Notes: generated by a model not told the origin, from the sequence alone. A stretch of DNA of 64,000 bases from Pseudomonadota bacterium (GCA_016125375.1 WGLU01000005.1:62001-126000), one strand, 5' to 3'. Numbered from the stretch's first letter, positions 1 to 9,489 are shown. Numbers and translations: made by a program.

Positions 1-1694
1 CTGACCACGGTAATGGTCTTGACACCTTCTGCTGCCAGTTCTTGACTGATCTGTTCGACGGTGAGGTTACCTTCCACCGGTTGGCCGCCGGTCATGGCAA
101 CGGCGTCGTTATAGAGGATCTTGTAGGTGATGTTCACCTTGGCAGCCACGGCCTGACGGATGGCCAGGAAGCCGCTGTGATAGTAGGTACCATCGCCGAG
201 GTTGGAGAAGACGTGCGGCTCGTCCGTAAACGGCGCGTGGCCAACCCAGTTGACGCCTTCGCCGCCCATGTGTGTGATGATTTGCGAGTTGCGATCCATC
301 CACTGCACCATGTAGTGGCAGCCGATACCGGCAACTGCGCGGCTGCCTTCCGGCACCTTGGTGGAGGTGTTGTGTGGGCAGCCAGAACAGTAGTAGGGCA
401 GGCGGACGACTTTGTCCGCGTGTTTTTTGAGTTCCTGCTCGCGTTTTTCCACCAGTTTGAGGCGGTTTTGGGCTTCTTTGTCGGTTGCGGTCTTGCCGAG
501 GCGGGCAACCAGCGCGCGGGCAATCTGCGTGGGGGTGAGCTCGCCGTAAGCGGGGAATTGCTCGGCGCCTGCATCGTCACGCTTGCCGGTGATTTTGGGC
601 AGCTTGCCGTCCATGCCGTAGAGCACGTCTTTGAGCTGGCTCTCAATCAGGTCGCGTTTTTCTTCGACCACCAGGATCTCGCTCAGGCCTTGGGCGAAGG
701 CGCGCGCGCCCTGTGGCTCCAGCGGCCAGACCATGCCGACTTTATAAAGGCGGATGCCGAGTTGCTTGGCGGCTTTCTCGTCGATGCCGAGGTCATCGAA
801 CGCTTGCAACACGTCGCTGTATGACTTGCCCGTGGTGATAATCCCGAAGGTTGCCTTGGGTGTGTCGTAAACCGTGCGGTCAATTTTATTGGCGCGGGCA
901 AAGGCCAGCGCCGCCTCGATTTTAGGATAGAGGCGTTTTTCCTGTACCTGCGGGGGGTCGGGCATGCGGATGTGCAGGCCGCCCTCTGGCATCTGAAAAT
1001 CTTTGGGGGTAACGGTTTTGATGCGGTCGATGTCAATTTCCACGCTGGCGGAGCTTTCCACCACTTCGGTCACGCACTTCATGCCGACCCAGCACCCGGC
1101 GTAGCGGCTCATTTCCCAGCCCAGAACACCGTAGTCCAGGTATTCCTGCAGGTCTGCAGGGTGCAGGACGGGAATCATGGCAGCCATCATGCTCTGGTCG
1201 CTCTGGTGGCCGAGGGTGGAGGACACGCAGCCGTGGTCATCGCCCATAACGGCCAGTACGCCGCCGTTTTTGCTGCTGCCGGCAGCGTTGGCGTGGCGCA
1301 GTACGTCCATCGAGCGGTCAACGCCCGGGCCTTTGCCGTACCACATGCCAAAAACGCCGTCGTAACGCGCGCCGGCATACAGGTCGGTCTGCTGGCTGCC
1401 CCAAACGGCGGTGGCGCCCAGATCCTCGTTAATGCCGGGGGTAAAGGTGATGTGGTTATTCTTCAGGTGTTTTTTTGCCGACCAGAGCTGCTGATCCAGC
1501 CGCGCCAGCGGCGAACCGCGGTAACCGGATACGAAACCTGCTGTGTTCAGTCCTTTTGCCGTATCGCGCTCGCGCATCAGTAACGGCAGGCGGACAAGGG
1601 CCTGTGTGCCGGTAATGAAAATACGGCCCTTGGTCAGGGTGTATTTATCATCCAGCGTGGCGTTCAGCAGGTGTTTCGGGGCGTTCTTGGCCAT
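1..1694 (-). CDS. Indolepyruvate ferredoxin oxidoreductase, N-terminal part (runs off the window)
   Basis: Open from ATG at 1694 to the left edge: 564 codons of an enzyme usually about 1150 residues long in alphaproteobacteria (alpha and gamma parts fused). It would oxidatively decarboxylate aryl pyruvates to aryl-acetyl-CoA using thiamine diphosphate and Fe-S clusters. Visible family features are the N-terminal block with the stretch GYRGSPLARLDQQLW near residues 58-71, a GDDHGCVSSTLGH segment near 151-163, and a CSGCPHNTSTK motif near residue 435 that opens the thiamine-diphosphate-binding domain. The start is supported by an AAGGAGG ribosome site about 7 bases upstream. It diverges from the cation transporter at 1863. 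Translation was done by hand; the function follows from family resemblance, and the C-terminal half is not visible. Confidence 0.85.
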   Translation of the reverse strand, partial: MAKNAPKHLLNATLDDKYTLTKGRIFITGTQALVRLPLLMRERDTAKGLNTAGFVSGYRGSPLARLDQQLWSAKKHLKNNHITFTPGINEDLGATAVWGSQQTDLYAGARYDGVFGMWYGKGPGVDRSMDVLRHANAAGSSKNGGVLAVMGDDHGCVSSTLGHQSDQSMMAAMIPVLHPADLQEYLDYGVLGWEMSRYAGCWVGMKCVTEVVESSASVEIDIDRIKTVTPKDFQMPEGGLHIRMPDPPQVQEKRLYPKIEAALAFARANKIDRTVYDTPKATFGIITTGKSYSDVLQAFDDLGIDEKAAKQLGIRLYKVGMVWPLEPQGARAFAQGLSEILVVEEKRDLIESQLKDVLYGMDGKLPKITGKRDDAGAEQFPAYGELTPTQIARALVARLGKTATDKEAQNRLKLVEKREQELKKHADKVVRLPYYCSGCPHNTSTKVPEGSRAVAGIGCHYMVQWMDRNSQIITHMGGEGVNWVGHAPFTDEPHVFSNLGDGTYYHSGFLAIRQAVAAKVNITYKILYNDAVAMTGGQPVEGNLTVEQISQELAAEGVKTITVV

Positions 1695-1862
1695 GACAGC
1701 CTCCTTAATCAAGGTCTTTTTTGCCCCCTAGATATACCCGAAAGTTCGGCACTTTCAAAACACTCTCCATGCTGCGGTGCGTTATGGGGGGATGGATGCT
1801 TGTCCACCTGCGCCGGATAGGGTATACGGAACAAACAATTATGCAAAATACAGGAGAGAGGC

Positions 1863-2810
1863 ATGGCCGCCCAAAGGAACAGTTCCAAAAAGGTTATTTT
1901 TGCCGCACTGGCAGGTAACCTGCTGATTGCCGTCACCAAGTTTGGCGCTGCTTTTGCGACAGGGAGCTCGGCCATGCTGAGCGAGGCTATCCACTCGCTG
2001 GTGGATACAGGCAATCAGGGCCTGTTGTTATACGGCCTCAAGCGCGCGGCTAAACCTGCGGACATCCGTCACCCCTTCGGTTACGGCATGGAGTTGTATT
2101 TCTGGAGCTTTGTGGTGGCCCTGCTGGTGTTTGCCGTAGGCGCGGGGGTATCCATTTACGAAGGCATTCACAAGATCCAGCACCCGCAGCCGATGACGAA
2201 TCCGGTCATCAACTATCTGGTCCTGGGTGCTGCCCTCGTCTTTGAAGGGGCTGCGCTGTTGGTTGCGTGGAAGGAGTTCCGTAAAACAAAGGGCGAGTCG
2301 TCCGTTATTGCGGCTGTGCGCCGGAGCAAGGACCCTGCCGTGTTCACTGTGCTGTTCGAGGACAGTGCCGCCATGTCCGGCCTGCTGGTGGCTTTTATCG
2401 GGATTATGCTGGCACAGGCAACGGGCATGGCGTGGATTGACGGGGCGGCATCGGTCGTTATCGGGATTATTCTGGCCGTAACGGCTTTTGTACTGGCTAT
2501 GGAAACCAAGGGATTGCTGGTTGGCGAAAGCGCACACCCGCAGGTGACCAAGGGGATTCGTATTATTGCAGAAGGTCAATCGGCTGTCTTCCGCGTCAAT
2601 GAGCTGCTGACCATGCACTTGGGGCCGCAGGAGATTCTGGTCAACATGAGTCTGGACTTCCGCGACCATCTGGGCGCTGACGATGTGGAGAACACAATCG
2701 CCGAGATTGAAAAGCAGGTAAAAGCCGAGTTCCCCGAAGTGCGGCGTATTTTTATCGAGGCCCAATCGTGGCTGAGCCACCGTGCCGCCGAAGAAAGTAT
2801 CTCCGCCTGA
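1863..2810 (+). CDS. Cation diffusion facilitator (CDF) family transporter
   Basis: 315-residue inner-membrane transporter of the CDF family, which exports divalent metals such as Zn, Fe or Mn in exchange for protons. The N-terminal membrane domain has the metal motif SEAIHSLVD, with His44 and Asp48 in predicted TM2. The second half-site in TM5 reads FEDSAAMSG (Glu166-Asp167) instead of the common HxxxD, as in the SLC30A9-like branch. A cytoplasmic ferredoxin-like C-terminal domain (about 225-310) follows. An AGGAGAGAGG ribosome site precedes the ATG, and a clear terminator lies downstream at 2926-2953. The gene stands alone, divergent from the indolepyruvate oxidoreductase. The metal cannot be assigned from sequence. 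Confidence 0.88.
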   Translation: MAAQRNSSKKVIFAALAGNLLIAVTKFGAAFATGSSAMLSEAIHSLVDTGNQGLLLYGLKRAAKPADIRHPFGYGMELYFWSFVVALLVFAVGAGVSIYEGIHKIQHPQPMTNPVINYLVLGAALVFEGAALLVAWKEFRKTKGESSVIAAVRRSKDPAVFTVLFEDSAAMSGLLVAFIGIMLAQATGMAWIDGAASVVIGIILAVTAFVLAMETKGLLVGESAHPQVTKGIRIIAEGQSAVFRVNELLTMHLGPQEILVNMSLDFRDHLGADDVENTIAEIEKQVKAEFPEVRRIFIEAQSWLSHRAAEESISA

Positions 2811-2925
2811 GTTGTAAAGGGTGGGGGAGGCTCCCCATAATAAGTCTTAAGGGAGAGTATCTTCGTTAATAAATACTCCCACCCCCGAGGGATGTTGGGG
2901 ATGGATGGGTAAGGGAATATGTTTA

Positions 2926-2953
2926 AAGCCCCGCGCACGCGGGGCTTGTTTTT
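2926..2953 (+). terminator. Rho-independent terminator of the CDF gene
   Basis: An 8-bp GC-rich stem (AAGCCCCG with CGGGGCTT) is followed by GTTTTT. The stretch 2811-2925 before it holds short G-rich/C-rich inverted repeats (for example GAGTAT/ATACTC around 2855-2878) but no gene that I recognise. Confidence 0.8.
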
Positions 2954-2967
2954 ATGCAGATAGCCAT

Positions 2968-2995
2968 GAAAAAACCCCCGCCGTGTGGCGGGGGT
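2968..2995 (-). terminator. Rho-independent terminator of the SIMPL gene
   Basis: Read on the minus strand: 9-bp stem ACCCCCGCC/GGCGGGGGT, 4-base loop, then a run of six T. It sits 18 bases beyond the SIMPL stop codon. Confidence 0.85.
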
Positions 2996-3013
2996 TCTCC
3001 GATCGGGAAGAGG

Positions 3014-3700
3014 TCAGTCGGCCTTGACCAGCCGGTAGATGACCGACAGGGACACCGAGATGGTGGCCTCGGCCGCTTCGGCCGTCGGGGCGTCGAAGCC
3101 GCCGCCGGCGGACTCCAGCGAAGCCGCCGCCGCGAACGAACGGGCGCCCTTGGGGGCAGCGCCGTCGCCGGGCAGCATCGGGGTGATCTGGATCAGCTCG
3201 ACCGACTTGGCGCCCACAGCCTTGGCCAGGCTCTTGGCGGTCGCATCGGCCTTGCCGACAGCCTCGGTCAGAAGCTCGTCGTTCAGGCTGCCCGCCTGCT
3301 TGGGCGACAGGCTGTAGTTCAGGCCGTTCAGGGCCATGCCGGCTTCCTGCAGTTCGGCGACGACGGCCAGGATGGCGTCGGCGGCGTCGGTGCCGGTGAG
3401 GGTAATGCTCTGCCGCGCCGAGAAGGTCTTGGCGGCAGTCTCGTCGCGGTTGTAGTTCTCGCCGGCGTAGTAGCCGCCCGTGGCGACCTTGTAGCCCTTG
3501 CCCTTCTTGGCGGTGGCGACCAGGCCCTTGAAGGCGCTGTTCAACTGCTGCTGGGCGGCCTTGAGGGTGGACGCCGTGGCGATGAACGAGAGGCTGGCGG
3601 TCAGGGTGTCCGGCGTGACCGTGCGGCTGGCGCTGACGGTGAAGTCGGAAATGCTGAAGCCGGTGCCGGTCTTGACGACAATGCTGCTGTCGGTGCGCAT
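3014..3700 (-). CDS. SIMPL-domain (DUF541) protein
   Basis: 228 residues covered almost entirely by a SIMPL/DUF541-type fold. Family signatures are GTGFSISDFTVSASRTVTPD at the start, the 'TASTLKAAQQQLNSAFKGL' helix, and a C-terminal ISVSLSVIYRLV strand. Most proteobacterial SIMPL proteins are exported, but this one begins MRTDSSIVVKTGTG and has no visible signal peptide, so it may be cytoplasmic. Composition is unlike the neighbours: the line 3061-3120 has 48 G or C in 60 bases. It is a single gene with its own terminator at 2968-2995. The biochemical role of SIMPL proteins is not settled; similar accessory genes occur in large phages, and I suspect horizontal origin. Confidence 0.75.
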   Translation of the reverse strand: MRTDSSIVVKTGTGFSISDFTVSASRTVTPDTLTASLSFIATASTLKAAQQQLNSAFKGLVATAKKGKGYKVATGGYYAGENYNRDETAAKTFSARQSITLTGTDAADAILAVVAELQEAGMALNGLNYSLSPKQAGSLNDELLTEAVGKADATAKSLAKAVGAKSVELIQITPMLPGDGAAPKGARSFAAAASLESAGGGFDAPTAEAAEATISVSLSVIYRLVKAD

Positions 3701-3880
3701 CGGATGCTCCGTAATGCGTGTGTCTAGCTGAAAAGAGAAGGAGAGGTGCGTCTGTCAAACAGGCGCGGATACTAGCGATGCGGGTCCTTTATGTCAACCG
3801 CGGAAATATCTGCGCAGGGTTTTTGGGCGCGGCGCGTTTTAAGGGATATGAATCAACAACACCTTATGGAGTATCTATCC

Positions 3881-4171
3881 ATGAAAAAATATCTGAACAC
3901 GCTGTTCGTTCTGGGTCTTGCCACCACTGTTGCCGCACCGGCTTGGGCCGAGCACGGCGAAGGCAAACACCAGCGCAAATCGCCGGAAGAGATCTTCAAA
4001 ATGATCGACGCCAACGGTGACGGCAGCATCTCTCTGGACGAGTTCAAGGCTCATCACGAGCAAATGAAAGCCAAGTGGGCCGAGAAGCGTGAAGAGTGGA
4101 AAGCCAAGCGTAAAGAGCACAAGGCTCACGACGCGGCGGGTGCCGATGCCGGAGCTGAAAAAGCCGAATAA
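3881..4171 (+). CDS. Small exported EF-hand protein
   Basis: 96 residues when started at the ATG at 3881, which has GGAG at 3868-3871. An upstream in-frame ATG at 3791 is possible but would bury the signal peptide. The N-terminus is a classical signal sequence (MKKYLNTLF, a hydrophobic core, then APAWA with cleavage before EHGEG). One canonical EF-hand loop, DANGDGSISLDEF, lies around mature residues 27-39, followed by a charged, Lys/Glu/His-rich helical tail. It probably binds Ca2+ or another divalent metal in the periplasm. It lies 92 bases upstream of the ECF sigma gene, so it may belong to the same metal-responsive unit. Confidence 0.75.
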   Translation: MKKYLNTLFVLGLATTVAAPAWAEHGEGKHQRKSPEEIFKMIDANGDGSISLDEFKAHHEQMKAKWAEKREEWKAKRKEHKAHDAAGADAGAEKAE

Positions 4172-4184
4172 GCAGGCTCGTACA

Positions 4185-4214
4185 TCCGGCGGCAGCCCTT
4201 GGTTTGCCGCCGGA
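4185..4214 (+). other. Strong hairpin between the EF-hand and sigma genes
   Basis: Perfect 10-bp inverted repeat TCCGGCGGCA/TGCCGCCGGA with a 10-base loop and no T-run. It could partly terminate transcription or stabilise an mRNA end between the EF-hand gene and the sigma operon. Confidence 0.45.
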
Positions 4215-4263
4215 GTCCTGCTATGCTGGCGGGACGCAACCCAACGGGTAACTGACAAACCTG

Positions 4264-4824
4264 ATGCCGGCACACGAACAGAAAACCGATTTGATGCTGA
4301 TGGCCGACGCCGCAAAGGGCGATGCGGAGGCTTTCGGCATCCTCGCCCGCAGGCATGGTCAATACATGTTTGCGCTGGCGTACCGGATGCTCGGCGATCG
4401 CATGCAGGCCGAAGATGCGGTGCAGGATGTTCTGGTGAAAATCTGGACGTCGGCACCCAACTGGCGGCAGACCGATGCAAAATGGACAACATGGATGCAT
4501 ACGGTCATGGTGCGGCACTGTCTGGATATGCTGCGCCGCCGCCGGCCAACCGTGCAGGCTGATGATGTTGACCTGTCGGACGAACGGCCAAGCCCCCTGC
4601 GGCAGGCGATGGATAATCAGCGCCGTATGCGGGTGGCAGCCGCCCTGCAGACGCTGCCGGACCAGCAGCGGGCTGCGGTGGTACTGACGTACTACCACGG
4701 GCTTTCCAATGCCGAGGTGGCCTCGGTGCTGGGGAGCACGGTCCGGGCGGTGGAAAGTCTGCTGGTGCGGGGACGTAAACATCTGCGCGACCACATCGGC
4801 CAAGGCTGGGAGGAACAGATATGA
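4264..4824 (+). CDS. ECF-type RNA polymerase sigma factor (CnrH-like)
   Basis: 186-residue sigma-70 family factor of the ECF class with only regions 2 and 4. Region 2 includes YRMLGDRMQAEDAVQDVLVKIW (about 42-61) and region 4 includes LPDQQRAAVVLTYYHGLS (about 132-149) followed by a helix-turn-helix and VRGRKHLRDH. It overlaps the next gene by 4 bases (ATGA at 4821-4824), so the two are translationally coupled. Followed by a one-TM small protein and a periplasmic metal-sensor-like protein, the order matches sigma/anti-sigma/sensor modules such as CnrH-CnrY-CnrX. The inducing signal is inferred, not shown. No convincing GGAAC-type ECF promoter was found just upstream. Confidence 0.85.
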   Translation: MPAHEQKTDLMLMADAAKGDAEAFGILARRHGQYMFALAYRMLGDRMQAEDAVQDVLVKIWTSAPNWRQTDAKWTTWMHTVMVRHCLDMLRRRRPTVQADDVDLSDERPSPLRQAMDNQRRMRVAAALQTLPDQQRAAVVLTYYHGLSNAEVASVLGSTVRAVESLLVRGRKHLRDHIGQGWEEQI

Positions 4825-5144
4825 CAAACAAACATGTGAGTGACGTGCCGCAATTGGCGCCGGATCGGCTGGAGGCCATGATTGCCTTCGCCAGTGCGCA
4901 GCCACAGCAACGCCGTCGTAAAGCGCAGCGTATGGCAGGGCTCTGGCGCGTGCTGGATACGCTTTTCGGGCAGCCTGCCTTCGGGCTGGGATATGCCTGT
5001 GCTGTTCTGGTGTTTGGTGCCGTTATCGGCTGGGAAATGCCGCAAACAATCGAACCACAAGTCCAACAGGCCGAAGAGGCCGCCTTTATCGCCATCGAGG
5101 GGGATGAAACCCTTGAGGAACTGACAAACTTACCGTGGATATAA
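4821..5144 (+). CDS. Putative membrane anti-sigma factor (CnrY-like position)
   Basis: 107 residues. A cytoplasmic N-terminal stretch of about 50 residues (LAPDRLEAMIAFASAQ, then a basic QQRRRKAQRM segment) is followed by one TM helix near 53-71 and a short acidic periplasmic tail. That is the shape of small ECF anti-sigma factors such as CnrY, although I see no sequence motif that proves it. The gene overlaps the sigma gene by 4 bases and ends 3 bases before the sensor-like gene. The function is inferred mainly from this position. Confidence 0.55.
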   Translation: MTNKHVSDVPQLAPDRLEAMIAFASAQPQQRRRKAQRMAGLWRVLDTLFGQPAFGLGYACAVLVFGAVIGWEMPQTIEPQVQQAEEAAFIAIEGDETLEELTNLPWI

Positions 5145-5147
5145 GCC

Positions 5148-5690
5148 ATGACAGCATTTGTAAAACATCACGCATTTAAACTGGCGCTAGCCGTATCGGT
5201 AACGCTCAACCTGTTGTTTGTCGGCGTTTATGCCGGGCATCTGGGCGCACCGGAAGGACCGGGCCGCCCGCCACTGGCTGAGATGGTGCGCAAACACAAA
5301 ATGGATCCTGCCGTGCGTGAGAAGATTATGAAACTCATGCAGCAGAACAAAACGCAGGTCGTTGCCGCCCGTGATGCGTATAAAAAGAGCCATGATGTGG
5401 TCCTTGATATGCTCAAACAGCCGGAAGTGGACCCCGTAAAGCTGGCCGCCGCTCTTAACGATGCCCGCAGCCGTTTGACAGATGTTCAGGCTATTCTGCA
5501 CACAATGCTGTTGCAGGCTGTACCCGAGCTTAGTGTTGAAGAGCGTCTGGCTTTGGTCCGCAAGCAGGGCCGGCTTCTGAAAATGACGGGAGAGATGTGC
5601 CATCACCGTCCGCCGCACGCGCCCGGCGAAAGTAAAGAGCCGCCGTTACAGCCTATTGAAGGCGATGTGCCGCCGCCACCGGTAGAATAA
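5148..5690 (+). CDS. Periplasmic heavy-metal sensor-like protein (CnrX/Spy/CpxP type)
   Basis: 180 residues with an N-terminal membrane anchor (about 9-28). The helical periplasmic domain contains the family-type sequence PPLAEMVRKHKMDPAVREKI, a second helix VVAARDAYKKSHDVVLDMLK, and a long amphipathic third helix. Near residues 150-157 is MCHHRPPH, a plausible metal-binding cluster, and the tail is Pro-rich. In CnrX-type systems such a protein senses Ni/Co and releases the sigma factor from its anti-sigma partner. The gene directly follows the sigma and putative anti-sigma genes, which supports that reading. A plain Spy/CpxP-like chaperone is the alternative. Confidence 0.7.
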   Translation: MTAFVKHHAFKLALAVSVTLNLLFVGVYAGHLGAPEGPGRPPLAEMVRKHKMDPAVREKIMKLMQQNKTQVVAARDAYKKSHDVVLDMLKQPEVDPVKLAAALNDARSRLTDVQAILHTMLLQAVPELSVEERLALVRKQGRLLKMTGEMCHHRPPHAPGESKEPPLQPIEGDVPPPPVE

Positions 5691-5693
5691 AGC

Positions 5694-5724
5694 AAAAAAA
5701 GCCCCCGCAATGCGGGGGCTTTCT
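5694..5724. terminator. Bidirectional terminator between the sensor gene and the EI24 gene
   Basis: 9-bp stem GCCCCCGCA/TGCGGGGGC with an almost closed loop. On the minus strand a run of seven T follows, strongest for the EI24 gene. On the plus strand TTTCT follows. Confidence 0.8.
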
Positions 5725-5735
5725 CGATCGGGATG

Positions 5736-6407
5736 TTACGCCGTGCGGCGCTTCAGACCGTGGTAGACGTGCACCATCAGCACGATGCCGACGAACGGCA
5801 CCAGCAGGTTGACCACCGGAATGAGCGAGATGCCGGCGATGGCCATGCCGCCGACGAGCGCGGTGATGCGGTTCGCCTTGCGGTAGGTGTTGGCCTCGGC
5901 CTTGCCCATGTGGCGGCCGGCGGCGATGGTGAAGAACTCGCGGCCCATCAGGTAGCCGTTGAGCAGCACGAACACCGCCTGACCCACGAGCGGGATGAGG
6001 TAGAGCGGCAGCAGCAGCACGTTGAGGGTGAGCGAGATGGCCACGAACTTCAGGTCCTGCATCAGCTCGGGCAGGAACGGGCGTTCCTGCGGCGCGGGCG
6101 TACCGGGATAGTCGTTGGTCTCGACGATGGAGATGATGCGGTCCTCGAAGAAGCCCGCAACCAGCGGCATGAAGGCCGGGAACAGCAGCATGGGGATGAT
6201 GAAGGCCGCGAGGCCGCCCAGGACGTCGACCACGGTATCCAGCCAACCGGTCTGGAAGAAGGTGGTGGCGGTCAGGGCCCAGGTGGTGATGCCGGAAAGA
6301 GCCAGCATACCGCCGAAGGTGAGGGCTGCCGACAGCAGCATCAGGCGCATCATGTCGGCGCGGGAAAGAGAGCCGAGCGCCTTGAAGAAGGAGGAAATCG
6401 CAACCAT
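5736..6407 (-). CDS. EI24-domain integral membrane protein
   Basis: 223 residues with about four to five hydrophobic segments and an EI24/CysZ-like pattern: an FFKALGSLSR start, the FEDRIISIVE segment near the middle, then PLYLIPLVGQAVFVLLNGYLMGREFF, a signature stretch of bacterial EI24 proteins. The conserved EFFTIAAGRHM follows. CysZ members take up sulfate, but no such role can be claimed here. G+C at third positions is visibly higher than in the neighbouring MscS gene, and the gene has its own terminator at 5694-5724. It reads as an independent cassette. Confidence 0.72.
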   Translation of the reverse strand: MVAISSFFKALGSLSRADMMRLMLLSAALTFGGMLALSGITTWALTATTFFQTGWLDTVVDVLGGLAAFIIPMLLFPAFMPLVAGFFEDRIISIVETNDYPGTPAPQERPFLPELMQDLKFVAISLTLNVLLLPLYLIPLVGQAVFVLLNGYLMGREFFTIAAGRHMGKAEANTYRKANRITALVGGMAIAGISLIPVVNLLVPFVGIVLMVHVYHGLKRRTA

Positions 6408-6516
6408 AGAGCAGTGACTCCTGATCAGGGTGATGATGTTAAAAAGTTAAGGGAGAAAGCTATCGGGAGCCAACATGGGTCGACCCCCGGCAGAATGCAA
6501 GCCCTTTTTGGCATGA

Positions 6517-7377
<861 letters not shown>

Positions 7378-7495
7378 GGGGGGCGGGTCCTCAAAACTTT
7401 GTTGGCACTTTTGGCCCTAGTGTTATCAAAACAGGGGGGAGGCGCAACTTTTTCATGTTTTTTTTCATAACACCCCCTCCACAAATGCAGGGAAG

Positions 7496-7978
7496 ATGCT
7501 TATTATAGGGCCTATGGAAAGCATCGACCCCGAGCCTACGATTAAAAAAGCCACTGCTGCGGCTGCGCCAGCGTTGGCTAAAATAGAAGCCGCATGCTTT
7601 GACTACGACTGTATGTCCGAATCCGATTTCCGCCACTACCTGACCAAAACCCACAATGTGACCCTGCTTGCCGAAGAGAATGGCAAGACGGTGGCCTATG
7701 GCATGGTGTTTTTGAACAACAAGCTGCGTCAGGCACGGCTGTTCTCGATTGCGGTTCTACCGTCCCATCGTGGTCAGGGGCTCAGCCAGTCCGTCTACGG
7801 CGCATTGGAAAATGCGGCGCGGGATGCAGGCATGTACACCATGCGTTTGGAAGTACGGGAAGATAATCCGACCTTGCAGGATATGTATGGCCGCTGGGGC
7901 TTTGCCACATGCGGCGGCGTGCAGGGGTATTACTCCGACGGCGGGGACGCGCTGAAGATGAAGAAATTGATTGTTTAA
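7496..7978 (+). CDS. GNAT-family N-acetyltransferase paired with an ATP-grasp ligase
   Basis: 160-residue GNAT with beta-4 LFSIAVLPSHRGQGLSQSVYGALEN, whose HRGQGLS is the acetyl-CoA pyrophosphate loop, and LEVREDNPTLQDMYGRWGF near the end, typical of RimI-like enzymes. The start may be 7496 or the ATG at 7514; neither has an ideal ribosome site. The gene is 18 bases upstream of the RimK-like ligase, and such GNAT/RLAN-ATP-grasp pairs recur in bacteria. The pair may build or modify a peptide-like molecule. The substrate is unknown. Confidence 0.78.
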   Translation: MLIIGPMESIDPEPTIKKATAAAAPALAKIEAACFDYDCMSESDFRHYLTKTHNVTLLAEENGKTVAYGMVFLNNKLRQARLFSIAVLPSHRGQGLSQSVYGALENAARDAGMYTMRLEVREDNPTLQDMYGRWGFATCGGVQGYYSDGGDALKMKKLIV

Positions 7979-7996
7979 CGCAGAAAGCAGGTATTT

Positions 7997-9478
7997 ATGC
8001 GTCACTATATCGTATTGGAAAACGACAAGGTTAAAATCCGCCCTGCCATTGACCGGACAGTGCTTACGCCAAACGAGTTCATCAACCTCGTCGACAAGGC
8101 GCCTACCGACAAAAAGCGCAGCGATGTAAGGATTATCAACCTGTGCAGCGACTACGAATACCTCAGCATGGGGTACTATTGTTCCCTGATGGCCGAGGCT
8201 CGCGGCAACCGCTGCATCCCGTCCGTTAACTCGGTGTTGGACCTGAACTGGAAACGCCTGTACGAGAAGTCCATCCCCGAGCTGAATGAGCTGCTGCAAA
8301 AAACCTTCAAGGAGCCGGAAGGCGACTTCCCGCTGCGCAGCTTCCACATCTATTTTGGCCGGACCCATGCAGAAAAGCTGCAGGATGTAAGCCGCAAGAT
8401 TTTTGATACATTCCGCTGCCCGATTCTGGAGGTGGAAATCCGCTTCAAGGATAAGTGGGAAATCATCTCTATCGAGCCGGTAGCTGTTGGTGCGCTGACC
8501 CCCAGCCAGTTCGAGCGTTTCCATGAGGCATTGGATGTTTTTACCGGTTCCAAATGGATTAACCCGAAATCGCCTAAAAAGAGCCAGAAATGGGTGGCCA
8601 TTCTGCACGATCCGAAAGACAAGATGCCCCCTAGCAACGAACTGGCCCTGAAAAAGTTCATTCAGGCGGCCGATGCGCTGGGCGCTCAAGCAGAGCTGAT
8701 TACCCGGCAGGATATGCCCCGGTTGATGGAGTATGATGCGCTGCTCATTCGAGAAACCACAGCCATCGACAACCACACCTACCGTTTTGCCCGCAAGGCA
8801 GAGTCGGAGGGGATTCCGGTGATTGATGATCCGGAGTCCATCATGCGCTGCTGTAACAAGGTGTTCCTGTTCGAGTTGTTGAACGCCCACAAAATCCCGA
8901 CCCCGAAAACCACGGTGCTGGATAAAAAATCCTTGCGTGAGTTTGCAAAAAGCGCTGGTTACCCGATGGTTCTTAAGGTGCCGGACGGGGCGTTCAGCGT
9001 GGGTGTGGTCAAAGTCCGCAACGATAACGAGATGGTGGACGTGGGCACACGCCTGCTGAACGACAGCGCGATTATTCTGGCGCAGGAGTTCATGCCGTCG
9101 GAGTTTGACTGGCGTGTGGGTATCCTGAACGGTAAGCCGCTGTTCGTGTGCCAGTACTTTATGGCCCCGAACCACTGGCAGATTTACAACCACGGTGCCA
9201 AAGGTGACGATAGCCTGGGCGATGCCCGCTCCTGGAAGGTGGACGAGGCGCCCAAAGAGGTACTGGATGTTGCCCTTGCCGCCGCCAAACTGATTGGTAA
9301 CGGTCTGTATGGTGTTGACCTTAAACAGAATGACCGTGGCGTCTTTGTGATTGAGATTAATGACAACCCCAACGTGGACTCCGGTCACCCGGGTGCGGAA
9401 GACGAAATGATGGGGATGGACCTGTATAAAACCATTATTCAGGACCTGCTCAACCGCTCGGAGAGCATGTACAAGTAA
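7997..9478 (+). CDS. RimK-like ATP-grasp ligase with N-terminal RLAN domain
   Basis: 493 residues. The N-terminal part (about 1-190) matches the RimK-like ATP-grasp N-terminal (RLAN) type: HYIVLENDKVKIRPAI, then INLCSDYEYLSMGYYCSLMAEARG and the SFHIYFGRTH segment. The C-terminal half is an ATP-grasp amino-acid ligase with MVLKVPDGAFSVGVVKV (nucleotide-binding loop), ILAQEFMPSEFDWRVGILNG and VFVIEINDNPNVDSG (Mg-binding Glu and Asn). ATP-grasp ligases of this group join an amino acid to a carboxylate. A terminator follows at 9490-9517, making a two-gene operon with the GNAT gene. Substrate and product are unknown. Confidence 0.85.
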   Translation: MRHYIVLENDKVKIRPAIDRTVLTPNEFINLVDKAPTDKKRSDVRIINLCSDYEYLSMGYYCSLMAEARGNRCIPSVNSVLDLNWKRLYEKSIPELNELLQKTFKEPEGDFPLRSFHIYFGRTHAEKLQDVSRKIFDTFRCPILEVEIRFKDKWEIISIEPVAVGALTPSQFERFHEALDVFTGSKWINPKSPKKSQKWVAILHDPKDKMPPSNELALKKFIQAADALGAQAELITRQDMPRLMEYDALLIRETTAIDNHTYRFARKAESEGIPVIDDPESIMRCCNKVFLFELLNAHKIPTPKTTVLDKKSLREFAKSAGYPMVLKVPDGAFSVGVVKVRNDNEMVDVGTRLLNDSAIILAQEFMPSEFDWRVGILNGKPLFVCQYFMAPNHWQIYNHGAKGDDSLGDARSWKVDEAPKEVLDVALAAAKLIGNGLYGVDLKQNDRGVFVIEINDNPNVDSGHPGAEDEMMGMDLYKTIIQDLLNRSESMYK

Positions 9479-9489
9479 GACGGCAACAC

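Noticed and set aside
134-1036. Several short minus-strand frames near the left edge
   Set aside because: They are out of frame with the continuous indolepyruvate oxidoreductase frame, which runs open from 1694 to base 1.
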